The position numbers and the translations under genes were made by a program. Below are positions 16,095 to 24,657 of a DNA stretch of 64,000 nucleotides, one piece after another. The stretch's first letter is position 1. Each line of letters starts with the position of its first letter. The notes beneath the pieces are model-generated. The model saw only the letters and a list, made by a program, of their open reading frames with translations, was not told the origin of the DNA and made no database searches. Source of the DNA: Mesorhizobium sp. INR15 (GTDB lineage Bacteria; Pseudomonadota; Alphaproteobacteria; Rhizobiales; Rhizobiaceae); the NCBI RefSeq assembly GCF_015500075.1, contig NZ_CP045499.1, positions 186,001-250,000 on the forward strand, written 5' to 3'.

Positions 16095-16758
16095 GCAGGC
16101 TGTAGCCCGTGTTGCGGACCGTATGGATAAGCTGGCTTTCGAACGGCTTGTCGATCTTGGTGCGCAGCCGGCTGATATGGGTTTCGACCACGCTGGTCTT
16201 GGGATCGAAATGGAAATCCCAGACGCGTTCCAGCAGCATCGTCCGGGTTATCACCCGCCCTTCGCCGCGCATCAAGACTTCCAGCAGGCTGAACTCCCGC
16301 CGTTGGAGCTCGATTGCATGACCCTGTCGGGTGACACGGCGCATGATCAGATCCATCTCGAGGTCGCCAACCCGTAAGGTGGTTTTCTGTTCTTGCGCCG
16401 CCGGACGGCGGCTGAGGGCGTAGATGCGAGCGAGCAGCTCGGAAAAGGAAAACGGCTTGACAAGGTAATCGTCGCCGCCGGCCTCAAGCCCTTCGACCCG
16501 ATCGTCGACGCCACCGATCGATGTCAGAAAGATCGTTGGCGTGCGTACACCGGCTGCGCGAACCGCCTTGATCATGGAAAGACCATCCAGACCGGGAATC
16601 ATCCGGTCCGCGATGATCACGTCATAGGCCCCGCGCGTAGCGGCGAAGAAGGCGTCATGCCCGTTTCGAAAGAGATCGCAGACATGACCCGCCTCGCTCA
16701 GGCCTTTCATGACATAATCGGCCGTTCGCAGATCGTCTTCGACAAGAAGAAGGCGCAT
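16081..16758 (-). CDS. OmpR/PhoB-type response regulator
   Basis: A 225-residue regulator. The receiver domain starts MRLLLVEDD; the phosphorylated residue is D51 in YDVIIADRMIPGLDG, with T and K switch residues in PTIFLTS and DYLVKPFS. The C-terminal winged helix ends VVETHISRLRTKIDKPFE, typical of OmpR. It is the partner of the kinase that follows it with a 14-base overlap. Its targets probably include its own operon and the two genes upstream. Confidence 0.94.
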   Translation of the reverse strand: MRLLLVEDDLRTADYVMKGLSEAGHVCDLFRNGHDAFFAATRGAYDVIIADRMIPGLDGLSMIKAVRAAGVRTPTIFLTSIGGVDDRVEGLEAGGDDYLVKPFSFSELLARIYALSRRPAAQEQKTTLRVGDLEMDLIMRRVTRQGHAIELQRREFSLLEVLMRGEGRVITRTMLLERVWDFHFDPKTSVVETHISRLRTKIDKPFESQLIHTVRNTGYSLHEPL

Positions 16759-16794
16759 AAGTTACCTTGGCTATTCGGGGGCGAAACTCACTTT

Positions 16795-17577
16795 TCACGC
16801 CTCACTAGCCAGCTCCTCACCCTCATGGCGTACACTCATATATGCGACGATTACGACTATCGCCGTTAGGAAGATCGCGCTTGTAATAATGGTGCCAAAC
16901 CCTAGCCCACCGTATTGAGCTGGTTGAGACATGAAATCACCAATCGAAGCGCCCAACGGACGCGTCAATATATATACAAGCCAAAATCCGAGGATCGCGT
17001 CCAACTTCAAGACGAAATATCCAAAACTTAGCGAGGCGATAACCATAGCGAATAAAACCCCTGAAGCTAAATATCCGATTGAGAATTGTTCGGCCACCAA
17101 ATCTCCGGCAGCAGTGCCGAGAGCAAAAGTAAACAAGATGGCAAGCCAATAGAATGTTTCTCGTCGGCTATTGAAAATTGAATGGATTGAAAGTGTCCGC
17201 TCGGACCGGTGCCAGAGTATGAACGTTAATGACAATGCTACCGCGAAGACCACGGTCGTCACTTGAAGAGGGATATGGAAATTGTCGACGAGATTGTCAG
17301 TGATCAGGGTGCCAACAATACTAATCAGCACTACCGATGTCCAATAGGGAGCGGGAACATATTTCTTCTGAGCGAATTGCCAGACCAACGCCGCCAAAAG
17401 AACGCCGGACATAAGCAGCGACGTCATTGTCAGCCCAAGCCCGAGCTTGATGTTCAGGTAATCGGCAGCGGTCTCTCCCATGGTCACCGCCATGAGCTTG
17501 ATCAGCCAAAAATCGAAGGTTACCTTTGGGACGCGATTGTAAACTGCAGCTGCGTCGTCGTTCTCTGCTCGAGACAT
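16795..17577 (-). CDS. COG4705-type multi-pass membrane protein
   Basis: A 260-residue membrane protein with about eight hydrophobic segments. The conserved family pattern is visible twice: FWLIKLMAVTMGETAADYL and later ILFTFALGTAAGDLVAEQF, each pairing a helix with an acidic G-E/D-x-x-x-D. The final conserved part is VYILTRPLGASIGDF. The family function is not established. The start ATG 17577 has AAGGAA 7 bases upstream; the longer frame to 17613 is rejected. It lies between the small exported protein and the response regulator in one operon. Confidence 0.85.
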   Translation of the reverse strand: MSRAENDDAAAVYNRVPKVTFDFWLIKLMAVTMGETAADYLNIKLGLGLTMTSLLMSGVLLAALVWQFAQKKYVPAPYWTSVVLISIVGTLITDNLVDNFHIPLQVTTVVFAVALSLTFILWHRSERTLSIHSIFNSRRETFYWLAILFTFALGTAAGDLVAEQFSIGYLASGVLFAMVIASLSFGYFVLKLDAILGFWLVYILTRPLGASIGDFMSQPAQYGGLGFGTIITSAIFLTAIVVIVAYMSVRHEGEELASEA

Positions 17578-17657
17578 TGAGCGATTCCTTTTTTGAGGGC
17601 AAAGGTCCTGCAATCGACGATGGACATGTATCCATTGTTCGCCGAGGCGATTTGTTG

Positions 17658-18050
17658 TTATTGAACGGGCTGAGATGGATCGCTTAGGGCGGCCATCAAA
17701 GCGTCCAGCGTCTTCTTGACTTTATCAGCCGATGGTGAAGCTTCCCGCAAGGCTTTCAGTGCCGCGTCCGAAGCTTCGTCAACATTGCCCCAATAGGTGG
17801 GGTTCAACGGTCGAATGGCAGTTTGGCCATGATCCCAGGCCGACTCGTAGTCGGTGATTCGCGCTGCGGCTCCAGCCAAGTCACCCTTCGTTGCGAACGC
17901 CTCGACATCAGTGATTATGGTCTTAAATGCAGTCAAATCCCCTAAGCCGGCCGTGGAGACAGGCGTGCTTTTTGCATAGACTTGATAACCGGTAAAGGCT
18001 GCCGCTGGCACGGCTATGAGGACCAGGGCGAGTAGGATTTGTTTCATCAA
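17658..18050 (-). CDS. small exported protein upstream of COG4705/two-component genes
   Basis: A 130-residue protein with a clear signal peptide (MMKQILLALVLIAVPAAAF) and a helical mature part with LTAFKTIITDVEAFATKGD and DYESAWDHGQTAIRPLNPTY. No named domain is recognised, although the pattern is that of a conserved rhizobial periplasmic protein. It is first in the operon, 80 bases before the COG4705 gene, and may act as a periplasmic partner of the sensor; this is inference. Confidence 0.75.
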   Translation of the reverse strand: MMKQILLALVLIAVPAAAFTGYQVYAKSTPVSTAGLGDLTAFKTIITDVEAFATKGDLAGAAARITDYESAWDHGQTAIRPLNPTYWGNVDEASDAALKALREASPSADKVKKTLDALMAALSDPSQPVQ

Positions 18051-18731
18051 TGACCTCTGAGGTTATGCGGAAGGGCCAATTCAGACCGATTTGTTTGAAT
18101 TACTGAGCCGCGCCGGCTCTTTGGTTACGGACGCGGTCAAAGGATAAGAGGCATAACTTTCGACGACATGTCCAAAGGCTTACAAATCGGTAATATAGAT
18201 CAGCTAAATCGCACGCACTCGGCCAGTTCTGCCAGATAGCGCTGAGTGTGTAGACCGGCTGTCCCGGCCGATCATGGTGCGGTCGATGATGAGCACCCGA
18301 CGATCGAACGGTGCGGGAAGTCGGCACATCGGCAAACCCGGTGAACGCATCATGACCGCGCCTGGCATTTTTCCAGTCACCAGCCCCGGCACTTGCCATT
18401 GTACCGATCCCACCTGGCTGGATCAGAACCATTGATGCCGACAATGTCACGCATGGCCCTAGGCCAGACCGACCACAAGCGCCGACGACAGGCGAGGCAG
18501 TCCATCCGCGTCAAGCCGGACGCTTCCCGAAGGCGGTCGCGGCATTGAACGCCTCCGCTGGCCCCCAGCCCTGAAACCTTACCACTTTGTATAGTACCGG
18601 TAATCTGGCCTTCAACCAGGATGTCTATGGTCGCGGCAGTACAATCGGAGCAGCCGGGTGCTGGCCGGGCTCTATAAAAGTAGAAGCCTGTTTTAGCGAT
18701 GCTGCCCAGATGTTGAAAAGGTGAAACGCCC
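18051..18731. other. region without a supported gene
   Basis: About 680 bases with overlapping short frames on the minus strand (18100-18862). None has a domain, a ribosome site or natural composition. It contains the promoter region for the exported-protein operon and upstream DNA of the isoaspartate methyltransferase-like gene. Confidence 0.4.
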
Positions 18732-19610
18732 ATGGCTCTGAGTCGGCGCGAGTTGATGCTCTGCGGTGCGGGAGGACTGGTTTCCGCAGCCTTCGCGAGC
18801 ACCGCGGCCGCTAGGGTTCCGGCGCCTCTGGGCACCCCCGCCGGCCCTCCCCTGACCGGCAAGGCGGATTACATCCAGTGGATGCAAAGGAATCGCGGCG
18901 AAACACCTGATTTCCTCGGCCAGCGCTGGGACCGTTTCGAGCAGTTGATCGTCCACAAGGACGTATGGGACGATCGCGACAAGCGCGCCTATCTGCTGAC
19001 TCCGCGCGAACGCTTCGTCACCAAGTCGAACATCGCGCGTGCCTATGAATGGCACTATCTCGACATCGGCTATGGCGTGACCATTACCGGGCCGCACACC
19101 GTTGCCCGCATGACCAATTCCATAGATGTGCGCCACGGCGACAAGGTGCTGGAGATTGGCACCGGCTCTGGATACCAGTCCGCCTATCTCTCTTATCTCA
19201 CCGACAAGGTGTATTCGATCGAGATCATCAAGCCGCTGGCCGCCCGCACGCGCGGCGTCTACGACGCGCTCATAGCGGAGGGCTATGCCGAGTACAAAAA
19301 TATCTCGACCCATACGGGCGATGGCTATTACGGCCTGAAGGAAGAGGCGCCGTTCGACAGGATCATCGTCACCTGCGGCATCGACCACATTCCGCCGCCC
19401 CTGCTGCAGCAGCTGCGGCCCAACGGCATCATGGTCATCCCGGTCGGGCCGCCCGGAGCCCAGCATGTGCTGAAGGTCACCAAGAAGCAGGCAACCGACG
19501 GTGGCATCACTGTTGCGCGTTCCGACATCTATCAGGGCGGAACCTTGTCTTTCGTACCATTCACAAAACTCGGCCAATCCGGCATCAGCGGCACGCACAA
19601 CGGCGATTGA
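18732..19610 (+). CDS. exported protein-L-isoaspartate O-methyltransferase-like protein
   Basis: A 292-residue PCMT-family methyltransferase. The N-terminus carries a twin-arginine signal (LSRRELMLCGAGG, then an Ala-rich stretch ending ASTAAA). The catalytic part has the SAM loop EIGTGSGYQSAYL at about 141-153 and the PCMT-type DRIIVTCGIDHIPPPLLQQL. PCMT enzymes repair isoaspartyl residues using SAM. A periplasmic location would be unusual because SAM is cytosolic, so either it retains its fold-bound SAM on Tat export or it acts differently. The conserved Tat signal, not the location, is what the sequence shows. Confidence 0.85.
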   Translation: MALSRRELMLCGAGGLVSAAFASTAAARVPAPLGTPAGPPLTGKADYIQWMQRNRGETPDFLGQRWDRFEQLIVHKDVWDDRDKRAYLLTPRERFVTKSNIARAYEWHYLDIGYGVTITGPHTVARMTNSIDVRHGDKVLEIGTGSGYQSAYLSYLTDKVYSIEIIKPLAARTRGVYDALIAEGYAEYKNISTHTGDGYYGLKEEAPFDRIIVTCGIDHIPPPLLQQLRPNGIMVIPVGPPGAQHVLKVTKKQATDGGITVARSDIYQGGTLSFVPFTKLGQSGISGTHNGD

Positions 19611-19805
19611 CCGCCCCCTTCCCGCGAGCCTTGACGCAGAAGCGCCTTCGGCGAAGCCTTTAAAAAGCATCATGAATGTTAGATGAAGAAGCCCAGGAGC
19701 TGGCCGTAATAACTTCGGTTCCGAGGATCGACATATGTAGCGCGGGCGACGGTCTCACCTTTCAAGATCCACCTAGCTGGCAAATCTTTGAGGCTGCTTC
19801 GCGTG

Positions 19806-20477
19806 ATGCAGTCGTTACCCCCCCCCGATAGCGTTGGCGGCCTGGGCCCGCACGATTTCATTGCGCAACAGTTTTCCTTGCCCGAAGGCATATGCGGCCG
19901 TGTGGCCGGGGTAGTCATGGGTCTGATAAACTACCTGCCAAACAAGCAGGCCATCGAACGACTGGACATCGCCAAACGGGACGATGTGCTCGAAATCGGA
20001 TTTGGACCGGGCTGGGCACTAAAGGCAATGAGCCGGCTCGCGCATGGCGGTACGATTACCGGGGTTGATCGGTCGCCAGCGATGGTTCGTCTAGCCCAGG
20101 CACGAAATCGGACCGCGATCGGCGATGGAAAGCTGAAACTATTCGAGGGCACCTTCGAGCAACTGCCGCTCCAAAACGCATCGGTCGACAAAATTCTGGC
20201 CGTCAACGTCATCTATTTCTGTTCTCCGACCGGAACGGCCCTGGCAGAAGCCCATAGGGTTCTGCGTCCGGGCGGAATACTGTCGATCTATGCGACGGAT
20301 TGCTCTTCCATGAGGAAGTTGCAATTCATTGGCCCTGAAACCCAGCAAACATTTGATCTAAAAAGTATGGAGGATTTCCTGGGCAAGAGCGCATTTGCGT
20401 CAGATCGGATCGAGATCCAAAAGGTATGGTTGCCGTTCGGATTTCGCGGCCTGGTGGCACGACTATGCAAGCGGTAA
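19806..20477 (+). CDS. class I SAM-dependent methyltransferase
   Basis: A ~223-residue methyltransferase. Motif I is DDVLEIGFGPGWAL, motif II region is GTITGVDRSPAMVRLAQ, and the post-motif is LAEAHRVLRPGGILSIYA. The start is taken at ATG 19806; the frame opens a few codons earlier. Substrate unknown; the overall form resembles UbiE/small-molecule methyltransferases. It ends directly before the GT87 frame. Confidence 0.85.
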   Translation: MQSLPPPDSVGGLGPHDFIAQQFSLPEGICGRVAGVVMGLINYLPNKQAIERLDIAKRDDVLEIGFGPGWALKAMSRLAHGGTITGVDRSPAMVRLAQARNRTAIGDGKLKLFEGTFEQLPLQNASVDKILAVNVIYFCSPTGTALAEAHRVLRPGGILSIYATDCSSMRKLQFIGPETQQTFDLKSMEDFLGKSAFASDRIEIQKVWLPFGFRGLVARLCKR

Positions 20478-20552
20478 ATGCGCCGAAAACATCTGCTCGG
20501 TGCACAAAGGCCTGTCGCTCATCAGCTTTCAGTTTTCACGTATGGGGGTGTC

Positions 20553-21719
20553 ATGACGATTTCCAAGCCGGTCTTCGACCGTTTGGGTTTATGCCTGTGG
20601 ATTGTTGGCTTCCTTGTAACGGCCTTGCTGGCTCAGTTGTCGCTCGATACGCGCTCGGTAGTGTTCGTTTACAGGAACGGCGCCGAAGCCTTCGTGGCCG
20701 GGCGACCGCTCTATAATGTCCAGCTCGAGATGGGTTATCTCTACGCGCCTGCCTTCGCCGCGTTCTATTCGCCGCTTCTGGCGCTTGGACATCATCTTGG
20801 CGACGTGGTGTGGCGTGCGATCTGCTTTGGCGTGTTGATGCTTGCCGTTCTGCGGCAGGTCCGAAAGCTTGGCGGTCATGACCTGAACTGGCTGCTTTCC
20901 TTCGGCCTCGTGTTGGCGCTGCCCATGGCGCTCGGAGCGATCCGCAATGGCCAGGCCACGATACTCCTGACCGGCGCCTGCTGGCTGCTCACCATGTCGG
21001 CGCTCGAGGGCCGACGCGCGGAGACGTTCCTTTGGGCGTCCCTTGCGATCATCGCAAAGCCGACGGCAATCGTCATGATGCTGCTGGTGGCGGCTCTTCG
21101 CCCGCGGCTGATACCGGTGCTCGCATCGGCGCTTCTGGTGGTGCTCGTCATCCCTTATGCGTTTGCGCCCCTTGGCTACATCAACGATCAGTATCGCGAT
21201 TTCTTCCAGATGCTGGTGTCGATGGCCGTCGACAGAAGCGGCCCCTTTGAACCTGCCGACTTCACTTCGGTTTTCGCTTCAGCCGGCTATCCCATCCCTG
21301 AACGTGACGCCACGACCGTGCGGGTCATCACGGCATTGATGACGCTCTCGGCCGTCCTTTGGTTTGACCGAAAGGTCGAGCGGGGTCCGGCGGGATTGGC
21401 CATATTCGTTCTGGCTGCCTTTTACATGTGCGTGTTCAATCCACGCGTCGAGCCCAATACTTACGCCATGATCGCCGTGCCCGCTGGTGTTGCCATCGCC
21501 TTGCTGTGGCGGGAAGAACGAGAAGGGGCGTTGCGCGTGGCGCTGGCAACAGCACTTGTCCTGGACGGGATGACTGGGGTGTTCTTCCATATCCATGAAT
21601 TCTTCAATCCGTGGCTCCGGCCGATCGTGGTGGTCGTGATCGTGTGCACCATAACCTGGGAGTTCTGGGCTAGGTCACGGGATGACGTCCCAGGTTCCGG
21701 GCCCTTCGCACATAGCTGA
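20553..21719 (+). CDS. GT87-family (DUF2029) membrane glycosyltransferase
   Basis: A ~388-residue polytopic membrane protein with about nine or ten hydrophobic helices. The family hallmarks are the periplasmic acidic/aromatic loop after TM1 (VYRNGAEAFVAGRPLYN), YLYAPAFAAFYSPLLALG and AIRNGQATILLTGACWL; the last contains the family's N-G-Q/G-N-Q motif. Such enzymes add mannose or related sugars from polyprenyl-phosphate donors. ATG 20553 with a GGGGG stretch upstream is favoured over 20478. The sugar and acceptor are unknown. Confidence 0.8.
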   Translation: MTISKPVFDRLGLCLWIVGFLVTALLAQLSLDTRSVVFVYRNGAEAFVAGRPLYNVQLEMGYLYAPAFAAFYSPLLALGHHLGDVVWRAICFGVLMLAVLRQVRKLGGHDLNWLLSFGLVLALPMALGAIRNGQATILLTGACWLLTMSALEGRRAETFLWASLAIIAKPTAIVMMLLVAALRPRLIPVLASALLVVLVIPYAFAPLGYINDQYRDFFQMLVSMAVDRSGPFEPADFTSVFASAGYPIPERDATTVRVITALMTLSAVLWFDRKVERGPAGLAIFVLAAFYMCVFNPRVEPNTYAMIAVPAGVAIALLWREEREGALRVALATALVLDGMTGVFFHIHEFFNPWLRPIVVVVIVCTITWEFWARSRDDVPGSGPFAHS

Positions 21720-21898
21720 TTTGCGACCCACGCTTCACATCCTCGTGCCGTTCAACAAATGGCGGACTGGCGTGGCCTCCGGACAGATCGTCCAATATTC
21801 GCTCGACGGCAAGGTGCTGAGAACCCTGACGGTTAAGGGCCACGATGACGGCCTGAGGCTCGCCGGCGACAAAGAAGATCCGGGTCGTGCGGAAAGAG
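21720..21898 (+). pseudogene. beta-propeller (SMP-30-like) gene remnant, part before the IS66 insertion
   Basis: The frame encodes GQIVQYSLDGKVLRTLTVKG and HDDGLRL, a typical blade of the SMP-30/gluconolactonase-like repeat family. Upstream codons do not look native and no start is seen. A frameshift occurs near 21870, before the IS66 target site GGAAAGAG at 21891-21898, so the gene may already have been decayed when the IS entered. It continues at 26227. Confidence 0.6.
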
Positions 21899-21969
21899 GT
21901 ACGCGTCCGGGGAAAGCCGCCTTGCTGAAGGTCATTCTGACGTTCAGTTTTTCTCGCTTCTGATCCGGC

Positions 21970-22392
21970 ATGGGTGCCGGCAGCAGTGCTGGAGAAGCCG
22001 GAGTGGAAGATGAGACCTATGTCCGCCGCCGCCGCTGGAGCTCGCAGGAGAAGCGCGCTGTCGTGGAGGAGGCGCTGAAGAGCGGTAATGTGGTTGGGAC
22101 AGCGAAGCGCCACGGTATCCAGGCTCAACAGATTTATCGATGGCGGGAGCGGCTCGAAGAGCGGCAGGAGCCTGCGACATTTCTGGCCCTGTCGGTTGCA
22201 CCCGAACCGGTGACGCCAAGTCCGGCACCGGTGCTGGATGAGGACAGCAAGGATTGCCGTCCAGCATCGGTGCCGGACCGCTCGCCGCGGGTCGAGATCG
22301 TCCTGTCCTGCGGCCGGCGGATCATCGCCGAGGGCGCGTTCGACACTGACGCGGTGTTGAAGCTCGCGCGGGGCCTTGAGGCGTTCAGGTGA
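21970..22392 (+). CDS. tnpA: IS66 TnpA (helix-turn-helix accessory protein)
   Basis: A 140-residue IS66 OrfA with an N-terminal transposase-type HTH: VRRRRWSSQEKRAVVEEALK, then GTAKRHGIQAQQIYRWRERL. The C-terminal VEIVLSCGRRIIAEGAFD segment is the usual IS66 TnpA end. It likely binds DNA and is needed for transposition. Its stop overlaps the TnpB start by 4 bases (GTGA). Confidence 0.93.
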   Translation: MGAGSSAGEAGVEDETYVRRRRWSSQEKRAVVEEALKSGNVVGTAKRHGIQAQQIYRWRERLEERQEPATFLALSVAPEPVTPSPAPVLDEDSKDCRPASVPDRSPRVEIVLSCGRRIIAEGAFDTDAVLKLARGLEAFR

Positions 22393-22736
22393 TCCCGGTT
22401 CCGGTCGGCATAAAGGTATGGCTGGCTACGGGCCACACCGACATGAGGAAGGGCTTCGCCTCGCTGGCGCTGCTGGCGCAGGAGGTGCTGAAGCGCGATC
22501 CGTTGGGCGGGCATCTGTTCTGCTTCCGCGGGCGGCGCGGCGACCTGGTGAAGATCATTTGGCACGACGGGCAGGCGGCGAACCTCTACGTTCGCCGCCT
22601 GGAGCGCGGCCGTTTCCTGTGGCCTTCGCCGGCGGATGGCGTTGTCGCGATCACGCCCGCGCAGATGGGCTATCTTCTCTCCGGTATCGACTGGCGCAAT
22701 CCAGTGGAGACATGGCGGCCAACCTCGGTCGGATGA
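22389..22736 (+). CDS. tnpB: IS66 TnpB
   Basis: A 115-residue IS66 Orf2 protein. IKVWLATGHTDMRKGFASLA and LFCFRGRRGDLVKIIWHDGQ are the diagnostic motifs. It starts with GTG overlapping the tnpA stop. The biochemical role is not clear in the family, but it is required together with TnpA and TnpC. Confidence 0.95.
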   Translation: MIPVPVGIKVWLATGHTDMRKGFASLALLAQEVLKRDPLGGHLFCFRGRRGDLVKIIWHDGQAANLYVRRLERGRFLWPSPADGVVAITPAQMGYLLSGIDWRNPVETWRPTSVG

Positions 22737-22782
22737 GAGCTTTTTGCTTGTGTTCTCTCAGGGATGTGATTCCATCCTGGTC

Positions 22783-24417
22783 GTGAGCAACACCGCCGCA
22801 TCGACGACTTCGCCATCGCTGCCGACCGATCTGGCAGCGGCGCACGCGATGATCCTGGCGGAGCGCGCGAAGAGGATCGAGGCGGAGGCCGCAGCCTCGG
22901 GCACGCAGGCCTTCATCGCCCATCTCAAGCTGATGATCGAGAAGCTGAAGCGAGAGCTCTACGGCCGGCGCTCCGAGCGCACGGCGCGGTTGATCGACCA
23001 GATGGAGCTCCAGCTCGCGGAGCTTGAGGCGGCCGCCACGGAAGATGAGATCGCGGCGGAGGCGACCGCGCGCCAGGCGTCGCTGCCTGCACCCACCCTA
23101 CGCCGCCGTCCCGTCCGTAAGCCCTTCGCCGAGCATCTGCCGCGCGAGCGCGTCGTTGTGCCAGCCCCGACCTCGTGCCCATGCTGCGGCTCGCTGAAGC
23201 TGTCGAAGCTGGGCGAGGATGTCACCGAGACGCTGGAGGTGGTCCCGCGATCCTGGAAGGTGATCCAGACAGTCCGCGAGAAGTTCACCTGCCGGGCGTG
23301 CGAGACGATCACGCAGCCGCCCGCGCCCTTCCACGTCACGCCGCGCGGCTTCGCAGGGCCGAACCTGCTCGCCACCATCCTCTTCGAGAAGTTCGGGCAG
23401 CACCAGCCGCTGAACCGTCAGAGCGAGAGATACGCCCGGGAAGGCATCTACCTCTCCGTCTCGACGCTGGCCGACCAGGTCGGCGCGGCCACGGTGGCGC
23501 TGAAGCCGCTGCATGAGCTGATCGCCCGGCACGTCATGGCGGCGGAGCGCCTGCACGCCGACGACACCACGGTGCCGATCCTGGCCAAGGGCAAGACTGA
23601 CACGGGCCGGATCTGGACCTATGTTCGTGACGATCGGCCCTTCGGCGGCGCCGATCCGCCTGCGGCCCTCTACTTCGCCTCGCGCGACAGGCGACAGGAG
23701 CACCCGGACGCGCATCTCGCGGGCTGGCGGGGCATCCTCCAGGCCGACGCCTATGGCGGCTACAACGGATTGTATGATCCCGCGCGTCCGGGCGGATCGG
23801 TCATGTCGGCGCTTTGCTGGTCACATGCCAGGAGAGGCTTCTTCGAACTCGCCGACATCGCCGCGAGCGCGAGGCGCGGGCCCGGCGCCGCGCCCGTGTC
23901 GCCGATCGCCTTGGAAGCGGTGAAGCGCATCGACACTCTCTTCGACATAGAACGCGGGATCAACGGCTTGAGCGCCGAGGAGCGTCGCCGCGTCCGGCAG
24001 GAGCAGAGCCGGCCGCTCGTCGAAGACCTGCACGCCTGGCTCGGCGAACAGCGCCTCAAGCTGTCCCGCTCGTCGTCAGTCGCTAAGCCGATCGATTACA
24101 TGCTCAAACGCTGGGGCCGCTTCGCCCTCGTCCTCGACGACGGGCGCATCTGCCTGACGAACAATGCCGCCGAACGCAGCCTGCGCGGCTTTGCCCTCGG
24201 CAGGAAGGCATGGCTCTTCGCCGGCTCCGACCGCGGCGCAGAGCGCGCCGCCGCCATGGCGACGCTGATCACCACGGCGAAGCTCAACGGCGTCGACCCG
24301 CAGGCCTGGCTTGCCAACGTGCTCACCCGCATCGCGGGGTTACCCCAGCGCCGGCTCACGGAACTGCTGCCGTGGAGCTGGCAAACGGGCCGCGCCGATC
24401 ACCGCGAAGCCGCCTGA
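22783..24417 (+). CDS. tnpC: IS66 TnpC transposase (DDE)
   Basis: A ~544-residue IS66 transposase from GTG 22783 (VSNTAAST). It has an N-terminal coiled coil (about 20-95), a zinc-binding motif PAPTSCPCCGSLKL with a following FTCRACETI, and the catalytic DDE core: D in RLHADDTTVPIL, D in LQADAYGGYNGL, E in LTNNAAERSLRGFALGRK. The frame is intact. The start is inferred; the frame is open further upstream into tnpB. Confidence 0.93.
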   Translation: MSNTAASTTSPSLPTDLAAAHAMILAERAKRIEAEAAASGTQAFIAHLKLMIEKLKRELYGRRSERTARLIDQMELQLAELEAAATEDEIAAEATARQASLPAPTLRRRPVRKPFAEHLPRERVVVPAPTSCPCCGSLKLSKLGEDVTETLEVVPRSWKVIQTVREKFTCRACETITQPPAPFHVTPRGFAGPNLLATILFEKFGQHQPLNRQSERYAREGIYLSVSTLADQVGAATVALKPLHELIARHVMAAERLHADDTTVPILAKGKTDTGRIWTYVRDDRPFGGADPPAALYFASRDRRQEHPDAHLAGWRGILQADAYGGYNGLYDPARPGGSVMSALCWSHARRGFFELADIAASARRGPGAAPVSPIALEAVKRIDTLFDIERGINGLSAEERRRVRQEQSRPLVEDLHAWLGEQRLKLSRSSSVAKPIDYMLKRWGRFALVLDDGRICLTNNAAERSLRGFALGRKAWLFAGSDRGAERAAAMATLITTAKLNGVDPQAWLANVLTRIAGLPQRRLTELLPWSWQTGRADHREAA

Positions 24418-24421
24418 CGGT

Positions 24422-24637
24422 ATGGCCGCCGACGCCAACGCCTTCACCATCACGCTCGCAGCCCAGATGCTGGGCGAAACCGAAGATCGGCTCTGGGCGT
24501 TCGCCGATCAGATGGACCCGGAGGACGGCGTCGTCTGGATCCACGACACGGACGAACGCCAGACCGTGGCCTTCACGTCCTTCGGCCTCGAAACCCTCAG
24601 GGACATGATCGCCGATCAGCGCACGACCAAAAGTTGA
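24422..24637 (+). CDS. small IS66-associated protein
   Basis: A 71-residue acidic protein in the last position of the IS66 element, starting 2 bases after the tnpC stop. ITLAAQMLGETEDRLWAFAD and MDPEDGVVWIHDTDE are seen; small proteins like this are found after tnpC in several rhizobial IS66 elements. No function is assigned. It ends 20 bases before the nested IS50-like element's target duplication. Confidence 0.75.
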   Translation: MAADANAFTITLAAQMLGETEDRLWAFADQMDPEDGVVWIHDTDERQTVAFTSFGLETLRDMIADQRTTKS

Positions 24638-24648
24638 GGTCCTGCGGC

Positions 24649-24657
24649 CCCCGCCGG
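24649..24657. repeat. 9-bp target duplication CCCCGCCGG, left copy
   Basis: CCCCGCCGG precedes the IS50-like element at 24658 and recurs at 26202-26210 directly after it. Nine bases is the duplication size of the IS50 group of IS4. Confidence 0.9.
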
